64,000 nt of DNA from Massilia putida (GTDB taxonomy: Bacteria; Pseudomonadota; Gammaproteobacteria; Burkholderiales; Burkholderiaceae_D), in contig NZ_CP019038.1 in NCBI RefSeq assembly GCF_001941825.1, positions 5,146,001 to 5,210,000 on the forward strand, written 5' to 3'. Shown here piece after piece: positions 44,308 to 54,014 of this stretch; the first letter of the stretch is position 1, and every line of letters starts with the position of its first letter. Under the pieces are notes generated by a model. That model was not told where the DNA came from, made no database searches, and saw only the letters and a list, made by a program, of their open reading frames with translations. The position numbers were made by a program, and so were the translations under genes.

Positions 44308-45261
44308 TCACTCGGCGAGCGGGAGCACAGGCGGGACGACGATGGCGGCGACTGCCGGCGTCGGCGCGGCGGGTACGGCGATGTCGGGAGCGGGGGCCGG
44401 GATGGGGGCGGAAGACGGGATCTCGATCGGCTTGGTGAACTGCGACGTGAGGAAGCCGGCGATGCGTGCCTGGGTGTCTTCCAGGTATGGAATGTTCAGG
44501 TGGTCCGAGCCGGGCACCGTCTCGTCCGCGATCAGTTGGGCCAGCTTGGAGACGAGCTGGTCGGTGTGGGAGTGGGGCACGATGTCGTCGCTGGCCGCGC
44601 GCAGTACGAAGGTCGGCGCCTTGAGCGTGGGCGCGTACTTGATCGACTCGAAGCGGTGGCGCAGCATGTACTCGATCGGCATCACGCGGAACTTGCGCTT
44701 GGCGAGCGCCAGGATCGAGTCGTACGGCGTGATCAGCACGACGGAGTGCACGGGACGTTGCTTCGCGACCTGCACGGCCACGCCGGATCCGAGGCTGCGG
44801 CCGACGACGGCGATGCGGCGCGGATCGACATGGTGGTGCGCGGCCATCCAGTCGAACAGCATGCATGCGTCGTCGACCATGTGCGCTTCGGCCGGGTCGC
44901 CTTGCGAATCGCCGTAGCCGCGGTAATTCACGGCCAGCACGGCCATGCCGGGAAAAAGTTTGCCGGCATCGCGCACGACCCACGACACTTCCTCAGACCG
45001 TCCGCCGAAATAAATGACGGCGGGACGCGAGCCGGGCATCCGCGGCGTCATCAGCCAGCCGGACAGCCGGGTGCCGTCCTTGGCGCGCAGTACGACGGGA
45101 CGCGTGCGGTGGCCGCTGCTGCGCGGATGCGCGACTTCCCGCTCGACGGTGGGATTGAACACGAGACGGCGCTGGTTCGCCGCGACCGCGGCCGTGAGGC
45201 CCAGCCACACCATGCTGGCAAACCCAGCCATACCTGCCGCCAGTTTTTTGTGAGTGCTCAT
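44308..45261 (-). CDS. Alpha/beta hydrolase with N-terminal membrane anchor
   Basis: 317 residues. A hydrophobic N-terminus (about residues 8–28) serves as signal or anchor. The hydrolase core shows VNYRGYGDSQG, the nucleophile elbow GRSLGSG with Ser156, an acid near Asp225/226 (AASDDIVP) and His254 in GSDHLNIP, so the triad is complete. It resembles the BEM46/YfhR-type family. A Pro/Ala-rich C-terminal tail of about 35 residues looks like a surface spacer. The substrate is unknown and no operon partner is visible. Confidence 0.88.
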   Translation of the reverse strand: MSTHKKLAAGMAGFASMVWLGLTAAVAANQRRLVFNPTVEREVAHPRSSGHRTRPVVLRAKDGTRLSGWLMTPRMPGSRPAVIYFGGRSEEVSWVVRDAGKLFPGMAVLAVNYRGYGDSQGDPAEAHMVDDACMLFDWMAAHHHVDPRRIAVVGRSLGSGVAVQVAKQRPVHSVVLITPYDSILALAKRKFRVMPIEYMLRHRFESIKYAPTLKAPTFVLRAASDDIVPHSHTDQLVSKLAQLIADETVPGSDHLNIPYLEDTQARIAGFLTSQFTKPIEIPSSAPIPAPAPDIAVPAAPTPAVAAIVVPPVLPLAE

Positions 45262-45437
45262 GTATACAGTCTACCTCTGCATTCCAGATTATTCTGTGCG
45301 CTGCCCATCAAATACGGCTTCATTATGGGATCGATTCCTGCAGAGTAGCTTTGCTGCAACATCCTGTTACAGCGCCGGCGTTGTCGCGACAGAGGAGGCT
45401 TGCTAGGCTGTCCACGAACAGAGAATGCGGAGGCGAA

Positions 45438-46340
45438 GTGAAGTGGACAACGGTCGTGCCGGCAGGTGCCGCGCTGGGCTTGCTCGTGGTGTTGGTGCTG
45501 CCGGCGTGGCGGCCCGCGGCGCCGGGCAGTCCCGCGCCGGCCGCCGCGTCCGCTCCGGCAACGCCGGCTGCCGGCACGGTGGAGGCGACGAGGCCGGCCT
45601 GGCTGTCCGGCCTGGGCGAGCCGCCGCCGCCGCTGCCTGATGCGGCCCCGGCCGAACCGCTCGCGCGGCGCGTCGAGCGCCTGGCCGCGAGCGCCGATCC
45701 GCGCGATGCGTTTCAAGCCTGGTGGCTGCTGCACGCCTGCGTCGTGTTCGAGCGCACGGGCCGCTTGCCGGAGCACGCCGGCACGGACCGGGAGGCACTG
45801 GCCGACCCCGCACATGCCTGCGCAACCCTGAACGAAAGAAGCAAGATGGCGCGCATCGACCACCTCGAGCGCGCCGCCCGCGCGGGCGTGGACGGCGCGC
45901 TGGCCGAACTGGTCGAAGAGGGCCCGTTCGGCGACCCGACCGCCCTCACGACGCGCCCCGACGACCCGCTCGTCAAGGAGTGGAAGGCGCGCGTCAACGG
46001 GATGCTGAACGACCAGGCCGAACAGGGTTACTGGTCCAGCCTGTACCAGCTGTTCACGGGATTCTGGTTCGGCCACCCCGCCATCGCCGCGGACCGCCAG
46101 AGCGCGCTGGCCTACGGCATGGCGCTGCGCGACATCATGGTCAAGCTGGACGGCGTGCCCGAGCAGCAGGCGATCCCGTTCAACGGCCCGTTCCTGGACG
46201 AGATCGGCGCCGGCCTCACGCCCACCGAAAAGGCCCGGGCCCAGGCGCGCGCCGACGCGATCGTCGCCCGCGCCGCGGACCAGCGCGGGCGGAGCGGTTC
46301 AGGCATTGCAAATCCGGTATCGATCGAGAGAAAAAAGTAA
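45438..46340 (+). CDS. Hypothetical membrane-anchored protein (GTG start)
   Basis: 300 residues. The start GTG at 45438 follows a GGAGG site by 4 bp and opens with a single hydrophobic segment (residues 6–22, VVPAGAALGLLVVLVLP). A Pro/Ala-rich linker (about 24–75) follows, then an alpha-helical domain with DPRDAFQAWWLLHAC and the conserved-looking LVKEWKARVNGMLNDQAEQG and AYGMALRDIMVK. The two Cys of the helical domain may pair. No family is recognised. The GH54 gene starts 56 bp later on the same strand, so they may be co-expressed. Confidence 0.75.
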   Translation: MKWTTVVPAGAALGLLVVLVLPAWRPAAPGSPAPAAASAPATPAAGTVEATRPAWLSGLGEPPPPLPDAAPAEPLARRVERLAASADPRDAFQAWWLLHACVVFERTGRLPEHAGTDREALADPAHACATLNERSKMARIDHLERAARAGVDGALAELVEEGPFGDPTALTTRPDDPLVKEWKARVNGMLNDQAEQGYWSSLYQLFTGFWFGHPAIAADRQSALAYGMALRDIMVKLDGVPEQQAIPFNGPFLDEIGAGLTPTEKARAQARADAIVARAADQRGRSGSGIANPVSIERKK

Positions 46341-46396
46341 TTGGTTCAGGGCATGTAATCGACTCTACGATGGAGGCCCTTGAAGAGATCGATAAC

Positions 46397-49300
46397 ATGA
46401 ACATCCTGAAATTGTCCGTCAAGCTGGCGATCACGCTGGCGTTGGTATTGAGTGGACTGCCGGCCCGGGCCTCCGCCCAGGCGGCCCGGCCGGAAGGTCC
46501 CTGCGACATCTATGCGAAGGCGGGCGCACCCTGCGTCGCCGCGCACAGCAGCACGCGCGCGCTCTACGCCGCGTACAACGGGCCGCTCTACCAGGTCATG
46601 CGCCAGTCGGACGGGAAAACGCTCGACGTCGGTGTCGTGCAACCGGCGCGCCTGCCGCTTCCCGACGCCGGCGGCTATGCGAACGCCAAGGCGCAGGACG
46701 CGTTCTGCGCCAACACCTATTGCTGGATCACGGTGCTGTACGACCAATCGGGCAAGCGCAATCACCTCGTGCAAGCGCCGCGCGGCACCTGGACCGGGCC
46801 GGCGCTGGGCGGCATGGACAATCTTCCGCTGGCCGACCTGGCGCCGGTCACCGTCATGGGCCACAAGGTCTACGGTGTCTACATCGCGCCGGGCATGGGC
46901 TTGCGCCTGAACGATACGCACGGCGTGCCCGTCGACGACCAGGCGGGCGGCCAATACGCCGTCATCAACGGCTATCACTACAACCAGGAATGCTGCTTCG
47001 ATTACGGTAACGGCGAGATCGACAGCATCGACGACGACAACGGCACCATGGAGGCGATCTATTTCGGTAATGCGACCGGATGGTATCGCGGCAGCGGGCC
47101 CGGACCCTGGGTGATGGCGGACCACGAAAACAATCTCGTCGGATGCGTCAACGACGACAAATCGAAGCTGTGCACCGGCGTGCCCACCCTGAACACGCGC
47201 TTCGTCACGGCCGTCACGAAAGGCAAGCCCGGACATTGGGCGACGCTGGGCGGCGACGCCCAGCGGGGGCAGCTCGCCGTCATGTATGAAGGCCGCCGGA
47301 TCGACGCGTCATACGATCCCATGCGCAAGCAGGGCGCTGTGATTCTCGGCAATGGCGGCGACAACAGCGCCACGTCGCAAGGCACGTTCTACGAGGGCGC
47401 GATGACGGCGCCGCGGACCTATCCTTCGAACGAGACGGACCAGCTGGTCGCGCGGAACGTCGCGGCCGCCCGCTACGATGTGCCGGCCGTCAGTGTCGGG
47501 ACCGCGCCGGTTCCCGACACCCCATCCGGCCTGTACACCTTCGCGCCGCTGCAATCCAGGGACATGACGGTCACGTTCACGAATACGACGGGCCAACCCG
47601 TCCAGGGCGTCACGCTGTCCCTGGCGGTGCCCAAGGGCTGGCGCACGGGGGAGGCAGCGAAGACCTTCGGCGACGCGATCGCGCCCGGCCAAAGCCTGCA
47701 TGCCACTTTCACGGTCAAATCCGGCACCGCCCCGTTCAATGGCGACCTGAAAGGCGTGGCAACGTGGCCGGATCCGGCGACCCATGCGCGACGCGCCGAA
47801 TCGGCCGCGGCGAAAGTCCGCAACGTGGCGCCCGTGAAGATCAACGAATTCCGCCTGAGCGACGGTGCAGGCGGCAACGCGACCAATACCTTCATCGAGT
47901 TGTACAACGCCGGTGCGGCGGCGGTCGATGTGTCGAACTGGACCTTTGCCCAGCACGCGACGCGCGAGCCCGTTTTCTCCACGGTGAAGATACCCGCCCA
48001 CACCACGCTGGCGCCGCATGGCTTCTATGTCCTGGGCTTGTCCAATTCGGGCCTGGTGCTGCCTGTGAAACCTGGCGACGCGACCATCCACGTGCGCAAT
48101 ATCGACGGCATCAAGCCGGGCGACACCATCGTGGTCGGCAGCGGTCCGGACGGGGAAACGCGCAAGGTGGTCCGGGTCGGCACGGCGGCCGGCCAGGCAA
48201 CGCCCCTGTGGCAGCCGCTCCCCGATGGCCCCATCATCACCATCCCGGCCGGTTCGACGAGCGTCCCGGTGACCACCACCGAGGGTTTCGCCGTCGGCGA
48301 TACCCTCGCCCTCGGCTACGGCACCACGTATCCCGTCGTCGGGCGCAGCACCGAACACTATGAGAAAGTGACCATCGCCGGCGTCGGCACGGCGGGCAGC
48401 CAGGCGTGGCTCGGTCTCGACGCGGCGGCGGGTTCGACGCGAATCCAGGTGACGTCGACCGATGGCATTGCCGCCGGCGACACCATCCGGCTCGATATCG
48501 ACAGCGTCGATCACGGCATCGATATCGGTACCGTCAAGAACGTGGGAACGGCGGCCCGGCGCACCAGCCTGGCCCGCGATGCCGCAGCCGGCGCGACGAC
48601 GATCGTCGTGCGTGGCGCGATCGGCTTCCCCACGCCGAAGCACGTCGATTACACGCCCGGGACAGCCGTGATCGGCGCGCCCGGCAATCTCGAAACCGTG
48701 GAGATCGTCAAGGTCGAGGGCCAGCCGGGCACCGACCTCACGCTGACGATTGCGCCGGCGCTCGGCAGGCGCCACGTGGCCAACGAACCGTTCGTGGAGC
48801 CGGGCACGGGCCTCGAACTGGCGGCGCCATTGAAGTACGACCATGCCGCCAACCTGCCGTTCAGCGTGCGCGGCACGGGCATCCGCTTCAGTCCCGCCAC
48901 CCGCCATGCGCACTCGAGCAACGAACCGGTGCGCCCGGCGGGCAGCGGGATCGTGCTGGACCGCGCCCTCACGCGTGCGCATGACACGGATGCCGCGGTG
49001 CGGGTCGGCACCGTGACCACGGCGGGATTCCAGGGCAAACCGGACCAATGGTTCGGCGGTCCGGCGATCTCCCGGGAGGCGGGCAGCATGGTGCTGCGCG
49101 ATGCGGCGGGCCATGTGGTCGACAGCCTGAACTACGGCGGTCTCGTCGATCCGTGGGCGTCCGGCGGATTCCGCGGCGCCGCCGGCAAGGCCGCCATCTG
49201 CCACGCGGACGCGCCGGGCATCCCCAGCCTCCATACGGGGCAACGCGGACTCCCGGGCATCCCGTTCAGCGGTGTCGTCGCGCAAGTCGATGCGACGCAG

Positions 49301-49855
49301 GGCAGCACGGGACGCTATCCGGACGGCCAGGACAGCGACAACGATTGCACGGATTTCGTGACATCGGCGTCAAGCAGGACCGGCGCGGCCGGTGCGGGAG
49401 CGACGAGCATCAAGGCCGTCACCGTCGGGCATGTGTCGTCCGGCCAGACCGTCGTCCTCGATGCGGGCGACAATGCGGAGACCTTGACGGTCGCAACGGT
49501 CGGTTCGCCCGGGATCAGCCGCGCGTCGGCGTCGGCAAGCAAGGGCGCCACGGTCGTCCGCGTCGACGACCCGCGCCAGTTCGCCGTCGGCCAGGCGGTG
49601 GTCATCGGCAGCGGCGCCCATGAGGAGACGGGTGTCGTCGCAGCGGTGGACACCACGTGGCGGGCAGGCAAGCTGACGCTCCAGGCGCCGTTGGCGCACG
49701 CCCATGACGCGGGCAGCAGCGTGTCGGGCACCGGCATCGCTTTCACCAGCCCGATCGCCAAAGCCCATCCGGCAGGGACGTTGCTGACGGCGACGGGCGA
49801 CCTGGCGACGCCGGGCGCGCCCAACCACTATGTCCGCCCTGCACCTGGCCAATGA
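46397..49855 (+). CDS. Secreted GH54-type alpha-L-arabinofuranosidase with NEW3, lamin-tail and repeat modules
   Basis: 1152 residues. The signal peptide ends near ARASA (27). Residues 32–358 form a GH54 catalytic domain: GPCDIYAKAGAPCVAAHSST, NTYCWITVLYDQSGKRNHL, then QECCFDYGNGEIDS with the expected nucleophile Glu207, and LGNGGDNSATSQGTFYEG with the expected acid/base Asp322. The usual C-terminal CBM42 is absent. Instead come a NEW3-like domain (about 370–475), a lamin-tail domain (about 480–600, VKINEFRLSDGAGGNATNTF) and long beta-repeats with GD-T-hydrophobic motifs. It should release arabinose from plant polysaccharide outside the cell. ATG 46397 was chosen for the signal peptide. Confidence 0.85.
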   Translation: MNILKLSVKLAITLALVLSGLPARASAQAARPEGPCDIYAKAGAPCVAAHSSTRALYAAYNGPLYQVMRQSDGKTLDVGVVQPARLPLPDAGGYANAKAQDAFCANTYCWITVLYDQSGKRNHLVQAPRGTWTGPALGGMDNLPLADLAPVTVMGHKVYGVYIAPGMGLRLNDTHGVPVDDQAGGQYAVINGYHYNQECCFDYGNGEIDSIDDDNGTMEAIYFGNATGWYRGSGPGPWVMADHENNLVGCVNDDKSKLCTGVPTLNTRFVTAVTKGKPGHWATLGGDAQRGQLAVMYEGRRIDASYDPMRKQGAVILGNGGDNSATSQGTFYEGAMTAPRTYPSNETDQLVARNVAAARYDVPAVSVGTAPVPDTPSGLYTFAPLQSRDMTVTFTNTTGQPVQGVTLSLAVPKGWRTGEAAKTFGDAIAPGQSLHATFTVKSGTAPFNGDLKGVATWPDPATHARRAESAAAKVRNVAPVKINEFRLSDGAGGNATNTFIELYNAGAAAVDVSNWTFAQHATREPVFSTVKIPAHTTLAPHGFYVLGLSNSGLVLPVKPGDATIHVRNIDGIKPGDTIVVGSGPDGETRKVVRVGTAAGQATPLWQPLPDGPIITIPAGSTSVPVTTTEGFAVGDTLALGYGTTYPVVGRSTEHYEKVTIAGVGTAGSQAWLGLDAAAGSTRIQVTSTDGIAAGDTIRLDIDSVDHGIDIGTVKNVGTAARRTSLARDAAAGATTIVVRGAIGFPTPKHVDYTPGTAVIGAPGNLETVEIVKVEGQPGTDLTLTIAPALGRRHVANEPFVEPGTGLELAAPLKYDHAANLPFSVRGTGIRFSPATRHAHSSNEPVRPAGSGIVLDRALTRAHDTDAAVRVGTVTTAGFQGKPDQWFGGPAISREAGSMVLRDAAGHVVDSLNYGGLVDPWASGGFRGAAGKAAICHADAPGIPSLHTGQRGLPGIPFSGVVAQVDATQGSTGRYPDGQDSDNDCTDFVTSASSRTGAAGAGATSIKAVTVGHVSSGQTVVLDAGDNAETLTVATVGSPGISRASASASKGATVVRVDDPRQFAVGQAVVIGSGAHEETGVVAAVDTTWRAGKLTLQAPLAHAHDAGSSVSGTGIAFTSPIAKAHPAGTLLTATGDLATPGAPNHYVRPAPGQ

Positions 49856-49875
49856 GCGGCCAGTAAGCCGGTGCA

Positions 49876-50415
49876 TCAGTGCAGCATGGGCCCGGCGGAA
49901 GGGGCGTAACGCTCCGCGTCGTGCAGGGCCTGCACGACTCTTTCGTCGCCCGGCAAGCGGGCCTCGGGCGCATCCTCGACGGGACTGACGCCTTTCACGC
50001 GCATGCCTTGCTCGTAGACCATGCGGCCGCCGAACCAGCCGGACACGATCACCCCGACGGCGGCGATGGCCGACAGCGCCAGCGAACCGCCCGTATGCTT
50101 GTACCCGTTGCGCCGCAACGCGAGATTGGCGGCCGTCACCGCGAGCGCGCCGCCGTTCAGCATCGCGTGCACATTGGCCGTCTGCTTGACTTCGGTCTCG
50201 CTCTCGATCTCCAGATAATCCATGGCGCCGGCGACGCCGGCCGCGAGACCGCCGATGAGGCCGCCGGTCAGGCTGTAGAAGGCGGCGTTCGCATAATTGT
50301 CGTTGTCCGTCGCGCGGTGCATGGCGTCGAGGATGAAACCGAACGGGATCAGGGCGGCCGGCGCGACGATCAGCATCGGGTGCAGCGGATGGCCGGCAAG
50401 TGTCGATTTGGGCAT
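49876..50415 (-). CDS. DUF2231 domain membrane protein
   Basis: 179 residues. The N-terminal GHPLHPMLIVAPAALIPFGF is the DUF2231 hallmark (GHP-x-HP), followed by four hydrophobic segments ending with VGVIVSGWFGGRMVYEQG. The soluble tail (about 40 residues) is acidic and Pro-rich. Function unknown; members sometimes accompany haem- or redox-related genes, but none are adjacent. Divergent from the YciI gene. Confidence 0.86.
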   Translation of the reverse strand: MPKSTLAGHPLHPMLIVAPAALIPFGFILDAMHRATDNDNYANAAFYSLTGGLIGGLAAGVAGAMDYLEIESETEVKQTANVHAMLNGGALAVTAANLALRRNGYKHTGGSLALSAIAAVGVIVSGWFGGRMVYEQGMRVKGVSPVEDAPEARLPGDERVVQALHDAERYAPSAGPMLH

Positions 50416-50548
50416 GGCTCCTCCAGGAAGGTCGGCGTTGACGTCAAGTGTGGCACAAGGCCGCTACCGGCTCCGCACGGTACCGCCGGGCACCCTCGGG
50501 TACACTGTCTGCGTTCACCGACCATCGCAACGACCACGAGGAGAACCC

Positions 50549-50848
50549 ATGCACTTCCTGCTGATCTACGACCTGGCGCCCGACTACCTGGAGCGCCGCG
50601 GTGAATTCCGCAACGAACACCTCAAGCTGGCCTGGGCCGCCCAGGAGCGGGGCGAGATCGTCATCGCCGGCGCGCTGGCCGATCCGGCCGACCGGGCCGT
50701 GCTGCTGTTCAGCGGCGAATCGTCGGACGCCGCCGAACGCTTCGCCCGTGCCGATCCGTACGTCGTCCACGGTCTCGTCACGCAGTGGCACGTGCGGCCG
50801 TGGATCACGGTCGTCGGCAACGATGCCAGCAACCCCGTCCGCCCGTGA
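50549..50848 (+). CDS. YciI family protein
   Basis: 99 residues. It opens MHFLLIYDLAPDYLERRGEF and continues HLKLAWAAQERGEIVIAGAL, then DPADRAVLLFSGESSDAAERF and DPYVVHGLVTQWHVRPW, the full YciI pattern including His30-type and Asp residues of the proposed active site. YciI proteins have a ferredoxin-like fold, and some act as small dehalogenase-like or lactone-related enzymes; the substrate here is unknown. A GAGGAGAA site 4 bp before the ATG fixes the start. Confidence 0.9.
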   Translation: MHFLLIYDLAPDYLERRGEFRNEHLKLAWAAQERGEIVIAGALADPADRAVLLFSGESSDAAERFARADPYVVHGLVTQWHVRPWITVVGNDASNPVRP

Positions 50849-50987
50849 CACGTCGAAAAACCCGCTGCGCGTTGCATTGCCGGCCGGGCCGCGCAGGCTG
50901 CGATGCTCCGCTACGGCGGCTGTACCACTCGTACAGCTGCGCTTCTCGAACGGCACTGTTGCCGCTCGCGACGTTTTTTCGAGGTGT
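50848..50987. repeat. 140-bp element with terminal inverted repeats between convergent genes
   Basis: The ends ACACGTCGAAAAAC (50848–50861) and GTTTTTTCGAGGTGT (50973–50987) are inverted copies with one mismatch and one extra base. Inside is a CTGTAC…GTACAG hairpin and GC-rich palindromic stretches. It fills the gap between the YciI and NHL-repeat genes. It may be a MITE/REP-type repeat serving as a two-way terminator. Confidence 0.55.
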
Positions 50988-50992
50988 CTTAA

Positions 50993-52159
50993 CTATTTCG
51001 CCGGCAACAGTTTCACGACGAGGTTGTGCGTCGTGAGCGCGATCGAGCGGTCGGGGGCCAGCGCGACGCCGACCGGCCGGTCCAGGCCGCCGGGCAGGGG
51101 GCCGAGGACGATGCCGGCGTGGCCGGCCACGCCGGCCACGGTGCTCGTCACATTGTCCAGGTTGATGCGGCGGATGGTCGAGTTGCCGGTGTCGGCGATA
51201 TAGAGATCGTTGCCGTCGACCGTGATGCCCTCGGGCGCGCACAGGCGCGAGACGCCCGGGCTGCCGTCGACGGCGTCGCACTGCCCCGCCTGGCCCGCCA
51301 AAGTCGACACGTTGCCCTTGTCGTTCACCATGCGGATCGTCGAGTTGCCCGTGTCGACGACGTACACGTTGCTCCAGTTGTCGACGCCCACGTCCTGCGG
51401 GTCGCAGAACTGCGCCTGCCCGCCGCTGCCGTCGCGGCTGCCGCACACGCCCGGCGTACCGGCCACCGTCGTGACGTTGCCGGCAGTATCGATGCGGCGC
51501 AGCATGTGGTTGCCGGTGTCGGCCACCCACAGATTGCCCTGGCGGTCCAGCGCGATGCCGCGCGGCTTGCAGAAGCGCGCCGCCGCGCCCTGGCCGTCCG
51601 CGCTGCCGCACGTGCCATTGCCGGCGATGGTGGTCGTCACGCCGTCCGGCGCGACGCGGCGGATGACGGAGTTGCCGCTGTCCGTCACGTACAGGTTGCC
51701 GTCGGCATCCGCGACCAGACGGCTCGGGTCGTTGAAGCGGGCCGCCGCGCCGGCGCCGTCCGCATAGCCGACGGCGCCGCGCGTGCCCGCGAGCGTCGTG
51801 ACGACGCCCTGGGGGGAGATCTTGCGCACGGTGGCGCTGGCGCTTTCCGCCACGTACAGGTTGCCGGCCGCGTCCGCCGCGATGCCCTGCGGCCCGTTGA
51901 AGCGCGCGTTCGATCCGGTGCCGTCCTGCGAGCCGGTACATTGTCCGCAGATGTCGCCCGCGATCGGGAACAGGCCCGTCGCGCCCTGCGGCCGGTCGGG
52001 CCAGCTGGGCCAGTCGGGGTGGTCGGGCCACGGGTGGTCGGATTCGTGGAACCAGCCGACCCCGATGCCGATGCCGACATCGCCGCCGCAGCCGGTCACG
52101 CCCAGCAGCAGGCCGACGGTCAGCAGGAGCAAGCGTACTGTGCGTTCGAATGCAGTCAT
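50993..52159 (-). CDS. NHL-repeat lipoprotein
   Basis: 388 residues. The lipobox V-T-G-C places the lipid Cys near residue 24, after a hydrophobic signal (LLLLTVGLLLG). A Trp/Pro/Asp-rich stretch (HESDHPWPDHPDWPSWPDRP) precedes at least five to six NHL repeats of the form DPSRLVADADGNLYVTDSGN…IRRV…TTIAG, which form a beta-propeller. Short Cys pairs (CGQC) may be disulfides. Such propellers usually bind proteins or sugars; the partner is unknown. It is divergent from the DUF969 gene. Confidence 0.86.
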   Translation of the reverse strand: MTAFERTVRLLLLTVGLLLGVTGCGGDVGIGIGVGWFHESDHPWPDHPDWPSWPDRPQGATGLFPIAGDICGQCTGSQDGTGSNARFNGPQGIAADAAGNLYVAESASATVRKISPQGVVTTLAGTRGAVGYADGAGAAARFNDPSRLVADADGNLYVTDSGNSVIRRVAPDGVTTTIAGNGTCGSADGQGAAARFCKPRGIALDRQGNLWVADTGNHMLRRIDTAGNVTTVAGTPGVCGSRDGSGGQAQFCDPQDVGVDNWSNVYVVDTGNSTIRMVNDKGNVSTLAGQAGQCDAVDGSPGVSRLCAPEGITVDGNDLYIADTGNSTIRRINLDNVTSTVAGVAGHAGIVLGPLPGGLDRPVGVALAPDRSIALTTHNLVVKLLPAK

Positions 52160-52364
52160 GACGGCACCCCGGAAGGAAACGGCATCGAGCTTACCGCGCA
52201 CCGCCCCGCATGTCATGCGTGCGCACAGAACGCGCGGGCCGCCTGTGTGCAGGTCGGCTTCCCGTCGCGTTGACGCGACGGCGTGTCCGCATGGGCCGCG
52301 CGCGAGCGGCGCAATCCTATCCGTAAGGTAAGATTCCGTACGCAACCACAACCGTTGGAGGACT

Positions 52365-53054
52365 ATGCACACCGCCGTCAACCTGTGGCCGCTGCTCGGC
52401 ATCGCCGCCGTCGCGGCCGGATTCCTGTTGCGCGCCAATCCGGTGCTCGTCGTGATCGTGGCCTGCGGCGTGACCGGCTGGGCCGCGCACCTGCCCGTGC
52501 CGCACCTGCTGGAATCGCTGGGCACCGCGTTCATCAAGACGCGCAACCTGCCGCTGATCCTGCTGCTGCCGCTGGCCGCGATCGGCCTGCTGGAACGGTT
52601 CGGCCTCAAGGAGCACGCGCAGGCCACCGTCGCGCGCATCCGTTCGGCCACGACGGGACGCTTGCTGACGGTGTACCTGCTGGCGCGCGAGATCGCCGCC
52701 GCGTTCGGCCTGACGAGCCTCGGCGGCCATCCGAACATGGTGCGCCCGCTCGTCGCGCCGATGGCCGAGGCGGCGGCCGAGGCGCGGCACGGACACCTGC
52801 CCGAGCCGCTGCGCCAGCGCATCCGGGCGATGAGCGCGGCCACGGACAATGTCGGGCTGTTCTTCGGCGAGGACGTGTTCGTCGCGTTCGGCGCCATCGT
52901 GCTGATGCAGACGATCCTGAAAGCCGAGGGCCTCGACGTCGATCCCATCCGGATGGCCTTGTGGGGCATCCCGACGGCGGTGACCGCGTTCGTCATCCAC
53001 GCCTGGAACCTGCGCCGGCTCGACGCGCGCATCCGCCGCGAGACCGCGCCATGA
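52365..53054 (+). CDS. DUF969 membrane protein (putative 5-oxoproline transporter subunit)
   Basis: 229 residues, highly hydrophobic, with five to six membrane segments and a conserved ATDNVGLFFGEDVFVAFGAI block near residues 165–184. DUF969 and DUF979 proteins occur as a pair next to pyroglutamyl peptidase, and are predicted to take up 5-oxoproline (pyroglutamate). A TTGGAGGA ribosome site precedes the ATG. Its stop overlaps the DUF979 start as ATGA. The transport role is from family context, not shown by the sequence. Confidence 0.88.
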   Translation: MHTAVNLWPLLGIAAVAAGFLLRANPVLVVIVACGVTGWAAHLPVPHLLESLGTAFIKTRNLPLILLLPLAAIGLLERFGLKEHAQATVARIRSATTGRLLTVYLLAREIAAAFGLTSLGGHPNMVRPLVAPMAEAAAEARHGHLPEPLRQRIRAMSAATDNVGLFFGEDVFVAFGAIVLMQTILKAEGLDVDPIRMALWGIPTAVTAFVIHAWNLRRLDARIRRETAP

Positions 53055-54007
53055 TCGTCTCGCTCGACTTTTTCTATGTGCTCGTCGGCCTGCTGTTCGC
53101 GGCGACGGCCGTCATGACCGTGCGCGACCGGACCAACCCGCGCCGCTTCACGACGGCGCTGTTCTGGGGCTTGTACGCGCTCGTCTACCTGCTGGGCGAG
53201 CGCCTGCCGCCGGCCGCGGCGGGCGTCCTGATGATCGCGATGGCCCTTATCGGCGGCTGCGGCCTGGTGCGCCCGGGGCAGGCGAGCATCCTGCCGGAAG
53301 AGGCCAGGAAATCCAGCGCGGCGCGCCTTGGCAACCGGCTCCTCGTGCCGGCGCTGGCGATTCCCGTCGTGACGATGCTCGGCTCCGTCGCGCTCAAGGA
53401 CGTCCACGTCGGCACGAGCGTCCTGCTGGATCCGAAGAACCTGACGCTCGTGAGCATGGGCTGCGGCAGCCTCGCCGCGCTGGCGCTCGCGTGCCGGTTC
53501 ACGCGCGCGACGCCGCTGCAGGGCGTGCGCGAGGCGCGGCGCCTGATCGACGCGATGAGCTGGGCCGTCGTGCTGCCGCACATGCTGGCCGTGCTCGGCC
53601 TGCTGTTTTCCGAGGCGGGCGTCGGCAAGGCCGTGGCGCACGTCGCGACCAGCTACATCCCGCTCGATTCGCGGCTGCTGGCCTGCGCCGCGTTCTGCGT
53701 GGGCATGGCATTATTTACCGTCGTGATGGGCAATGGCTTCGCCGCGTTTCCCGTCATCGCGGGCGGCATCGGGATTCCCGTCCTGGTCGGGGTGTACCAT
53801 GCCAATCCGGCCGTGATGGCGGCGATCGGCATGTTCAGCGCCTATTGCGGTACGCTGATGACGCCGATGGCGGCGAATTTCAATATCGTGCCGGCGGCGC
53901 TGCTCGAACTGCCCGACAAGAACGCCGTGATCAAGGCCCAGCTGCCGACCGCGTTGCCGCTGCTGGGCGCGAATATCGTTTTGCTGTACTTCCTGATGTA
54001 TCGATGA
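53051..54007 (+). CDS. DUF979 membrane protein (putative 5-oxoproline transporter subunit)
   Basis: 318 residues with eight to ten predicted membrane segments. The block [20 protein letters not shown], followed by [20 protein letters not shown], is the DUF979 signature. It partners with the DUF969 protein encoded just upstream (4-bp overlap). The pyroglutamyl peptidase gene starts 7 bp later, giving a three-gene unit for pyroglutamyl-peptide use. Confidence 0.88.
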   Translation: MIVSLDFFYVLVGLLFAATAVMTVRDRTNPRRFTTALFWGLYALVYLLGERLPPAAAGVLMIAMALIGGCGLVRPGQASILPEEARKSSAARLGNRLLVPALAIPVVTMLGSVALKDVHVGTSVLLDPKNLTLVSMGCGSLAALALACRFTRATPLQGVREARRLIDAMSWAVVLPHMLAVLGLLFSEAGVGKAVAHVATSYIPLDSRLLACAAFCVGMALFTVVMGNGFAAFPVIAGGIGIPVLVGVYHANPAVMAAIGMFSAYCGTLMTPMAANFNIVPAALLELPDKNAVIKAQLPTALPLLGANIVLLYFLMYR

Positions 54008-54014
54008 GGCGACC

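Noticed and set aside
45270..45437. A fourth copy of the nucleoside promoter near the alpha/beta hydrolase start (CGTATTTGATG on the minus strand)
   Set aside because: No ATTTATA-N9-TATAAAT palindrome lies upstream and the -10 spacing does not match.
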